Below, one piece after another: positions 1-7,435 of a DNA stretch of 7,435 nt. Source of the DNA: VRUE01 sp046733315 (GTDB lineage: Bacteria > Actinomycetota > Thermoleophilia > Solirubrobacterales > 70-9). A program made the position numbers and the translations under genes. Location of the stretch: the NCBI GenBank assembly GCA_046733315.1, contig JBKPOV010000183.1, forward strand, positions 1-7,435, written 5' to 3'. Numbering within the stretch: the first letter of the stretch is position 1; every line of letters begins with the position of its first letter. The notes beneath the pieces are model-generated. The model searched no databases. It saw only the letters and a list, made by a program, of their open reading frames with translations, and had not been told where the DNA came from.

Positions 1-5735
<5,735 letters not shown>

Positions 5736-5739
<4 letters not shown>

Positions 5740-6467
5740 GCGCTGTTGTTCAGGCCGCTGGCCTGTTGAGGTCAAGCGACTCGATAAACGTGGAAGGCGA
5801 CTACCTGGACGTGCTCGGGGAGCGTGATCCGATCGGCCCTCACAGGGGCCAGCAGATATTCCGCAGCAAGGCGCTGCCGGCCGTCTATGAACGGGTGTGG
5901 AGGCCGGCGGTCTCACGCTTCTTCGTCGGCCTCTCCGGTCCCGGCATCGCCGTCGAGCGGCGCATCGCGCTGGAGATGCTCGGCGTCCGTGAGGGCGATC
6001 AGGTGATCGACGTCGGCTGCGGCACCGGCAACTACACCCGTGAGCTTGCGCGCGCTGCCGCCGACGGCCTGACGATCGGCCTCGACGCGTCCGAGGCGAT
6101 GGTCGCGGCGGCGGCAAAGCGGGGCGGCGGGGAGAACCTCGCCTACCTGCGCGGCGACGCCTGCGCCCTGCCCTTCGAAGACGAGTCGTTTGACCGCGCC
6201 TGCAGCGCCGGCGTGATCCACATGATCGACGAGCCGATGGTCGCGCTGGGCGAGATGGTGCGGGTTCTCGCCCCTGGCGGGCGCCTAGTCGTCCTCGCCA
6301 GCTGCGCGCGCCGGGAGCGGCCGCGTCGGCCACGGGGTGGAATGACGATCTTCGGCAGGGACGAGCTGACCGGCGCCCTGCGGGAGCACGGGTTGCGGGA
6401 CATCGAGCAGCGGGTGATCAGGCGCGGCCAGTTCGTCGCCGCGCAAAAGCCGTCACGGGGGGTGTGA
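5736..6467 (+). CDS. Class I SAM-dependent methyltransferase (UbiE/Methyltransf_11-like)
   Basis: This 243-residue soluble protein transfers a methyl group from S-adenosylmethionine to an unidentified acceptor. Motif I is VIDVGCGTGNYT (residues 90-101). The acidic residue that binds the SAM ribose is probably D117 in GLDAS. A further motif is GDACALPFEDESFD (140-153), and the post-motif is LAPGGRLVVL (178-187). The N-terminal region, GDYLDVLG then RSKALPAVYERVWRP, resembles a subfamily of uncharacterised actinobacterial methyltransferases often named as menaquinone-type methylases. The C-terminus has the family's FGRDELTGALREHGL. The loop between LVVLASC and FGRDEL looks shorter and Arg-rich. 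The gene overlaps the PKS stop by four bases and precedes the CCR by one base, so it most likely acts on the polyketide (O- or C-methylation) or a precursor. The catalytic class is secure; the substrate is unknown. Confidence 0.93.
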
Positions 6468-6468
6468 G
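6457..6468 (+). promoter_or_regulatory. Probable ribosome binding site of the CCR gene
   Basis: A G-run (GGGGGG, 6457-6462) sits 6 bases before the ATG at 6469, overlapping the last methyltransferase codons. The stop TGA and the start ATG are separated by a single base, as expected for a coupled operon. The match to a Shine-Dalgarno is only approximate (no A). Confidence 0.5.
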
Positions 6469-7435
6469 ATGGCCGTTGAGGCAAGTGCTGTCGCGAAGCT
6501 GGACGTCGGGCCGGGAGAGCTGCCGGAGACGATGGCCGCCTGGGTGATTCGCCAGGAGCGTGAGGGGGAGCCGACCAAGGCCTTCCAGCTCGAGCAGATC
6601 GAGGTGCCCGAGCCGGGCGCCTTCGAAGTGATCGTGCGGGTGATGGGGGCAGGGGTCAACTTCAATGGCGTCTGGGCGGCGCTGGGCAAGCCGGTCTCGG
6701 TCTTCGGCTACGGCGATCACCCCGAGTACGGCCACCACATCGGCGGCTCCGACGCCTCGGGGATCGTCTGGAAAGTGGGCGAGGGCGTGACCCGCTGGAA
6801 GCCCGGCGACGAGGTGGTCGTGCACGGCAACTACGCCTCCTACGAGGACATCGAGGTGCACGGCCTCGACCCGATGGCGGCGCCGAGCCAAAAGGCCTGG
6901 GGATATGAGACCACCTGGGGCGGGCTGGCCCAGTTCTGCAAGGTGCAGGCGCAGCAGCTGCTGCCGCGGCCGCGCAACCTCTCCTGGACGGAGACCGCCT
7001 CCTACGGCGTCGGCTACTTCGCCGCCTACCGGATGCTGATCGACCAGTGCAAGCTGCAGGCCGGCCACAACGTCCTCATTTGGGGCGCGGCCGGTGGCCT
7101 CGGTGTCTTTGCCACGCAGCTCTGCCGGGTCGCCGGCGCCAACGCGGTTGGCGTTGTCTCCTCGGCCGAGAAGGGCGAGCTGGTCAAGCAGCTCGGCGCG
7201 GTCGACTACATCGACCGCGACGAGTTCGGCGAGATGATGCGCACGCCGGAGAACCTGGCCGACAAGGCCGCCGACAAGGAGCGCTTTAAGGCGTCCCGCG
7301 GCTTCGCCAAGCGGGTCAAGGAGATCCTCGGCGACGCCCCCGACATCGTCTTCGAGCACGTCGGCCAGGCGACCTTCCCGACCTCGGTCTTCGTCTGCAA
7401 GCCGTTCGGCAAAGTCGTCATCTGCGGTGCCACCT
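6469..7435 (+). CDS. ccr: Crotonyl-CoA carboxylase/reductase (CCR), 3' partial
   Basis: This enzyme uses NADPH and CO2 to convert crotonyl-CoA, or another 2-enoyl-CoA, to ethylmalonyl-CoA or another alkylmalonyl-CoA. The first 322 residues are present and the frame is open at the right edge; full-length CCRs have about 430-450. It is a medium-chain dehydrogenase/reductase. CCR hallmarks are AGVNFNGVW (residues 61-69), GGSDASGIVWKVG, the WGYET segment (144-148) followed by GGLAQF, the nucleotide motif WGAAGGLG (205-212), ANAVGVVSS and VFEHVGQATF. The Asn and WGYE Glu match positions implicated in CO2 binding in characterised CCRs; the further His lies beyond the window. The usual HPG is HVG here (V298). 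Start ATG 6469 leaves a normal short N-terminal extension; ATG 6532 (M22) is the alternative. Within this operon it most likely supplies a PKS extender, but a primary ethylmalonyl-CoA pathway role cannot be excluded. Confidence 0.95.
   Translation, partial: MAVEASAVAKLDVGPGELPETMAAWVIRQEREGEPTKAFQLEQIEVPEPGAFEVIVRVMGAGVNFNGVWAALGKPVSVFGYGDHPEYGHHIGGSDASGIVWKVGEGVTRWKPGDEVVVHGNYASYEDIEVHGLDPMAAPSQKAWGYETTWGGLAQFCKVQAQQLLPRPRNLSWTETASYGVGYFAAYRMLIDQCKLQAGHNVLIWGAAGGLGVFATQLCRVAGANAVGVVSSAEKGELVKQLGAVDYIDRDEFGEMMRTPENLADKAADKERFKASRGFAKRVKEILGDAPDIVFEHVGQATFPTSVFVCKPFGKVVICGAT

Noticed and set aside
6418..7359. 313-codon open frame on the minus strand opposite the CCR gene
   Set aside because: The plus-strand frame gives clear CCR motifs throughout. 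The antisense product has no recognisable motif and is a codon-bias shadow.

Overview
The window is the 3' end of a type I polyketide synthase (PKS) operon, read entirely on the + strand. The DNA is strongly GC-rich (about 70% by eye), coding is gap-free, and the genes are translationally coupled. The protein sequences resemble actinobacterial families. The crotonyl-CoA carboxylase/reductase (CCR) and the methyltransferase look more like a non-Streptomyces, possibly deep-branching soil actinobacterium (for example Thermoleophilia) than a classic Streptomyces. That lineage call is an inference and is weak.

Layout. Bases 1-5739 are the C-terminal 1912 residues of a modular PKS, open at the left edge. 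The domain order is KS (5' truncated), AT, DH, KR structural half, KR catalytic half, ACP and a type I thioesterase (TE). The TE makes this the last module of the assembly line. Bases 5736-6467 encode a class I SAM-dependent methyltransferase that overlaps the PKS stop by four bases (ATGA). Bases 6469-7435 encode the first 322 residues of a CCR, starting one base after the methyltransferase stop and open at the right edge. No non-coding stretch exceeds a few bases. I see no RNA gene, mobile element, CRISPR array, terminator or promoter.

How the genes may work together. CCR enzymes reductively carboxylate 2-enoyl-CoAs to ethylmalonyl-CoA or longer alkylmalonyl-CoAs, which are extender units for PKS AT domains. 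The AT here has GHSQGE, typical of branched-extender ATs, but IASH where methylmalonyl-specific ATs usually have YASH. The simplest model is that the CCR feeds an alkylmalonyl-CoA to one or more ATs of this pathway, possibly this terminal one. The KR reduces the beta-keto group and the DH may or may not dehydrate it. The TE releases the chain, probably as a macrolactone, and the methyltransferase tailors the product. The DH keeps its catalytic His and Asp but has lost the usual YGPxF motif, so the oxidation state at the last beta-carbon is uncertain.

The overall system type is well known. The interest lies in the unusual residues in the AT, DH and KR of the terminal module and in the PKS-methyltransferase-CCR arrangement.
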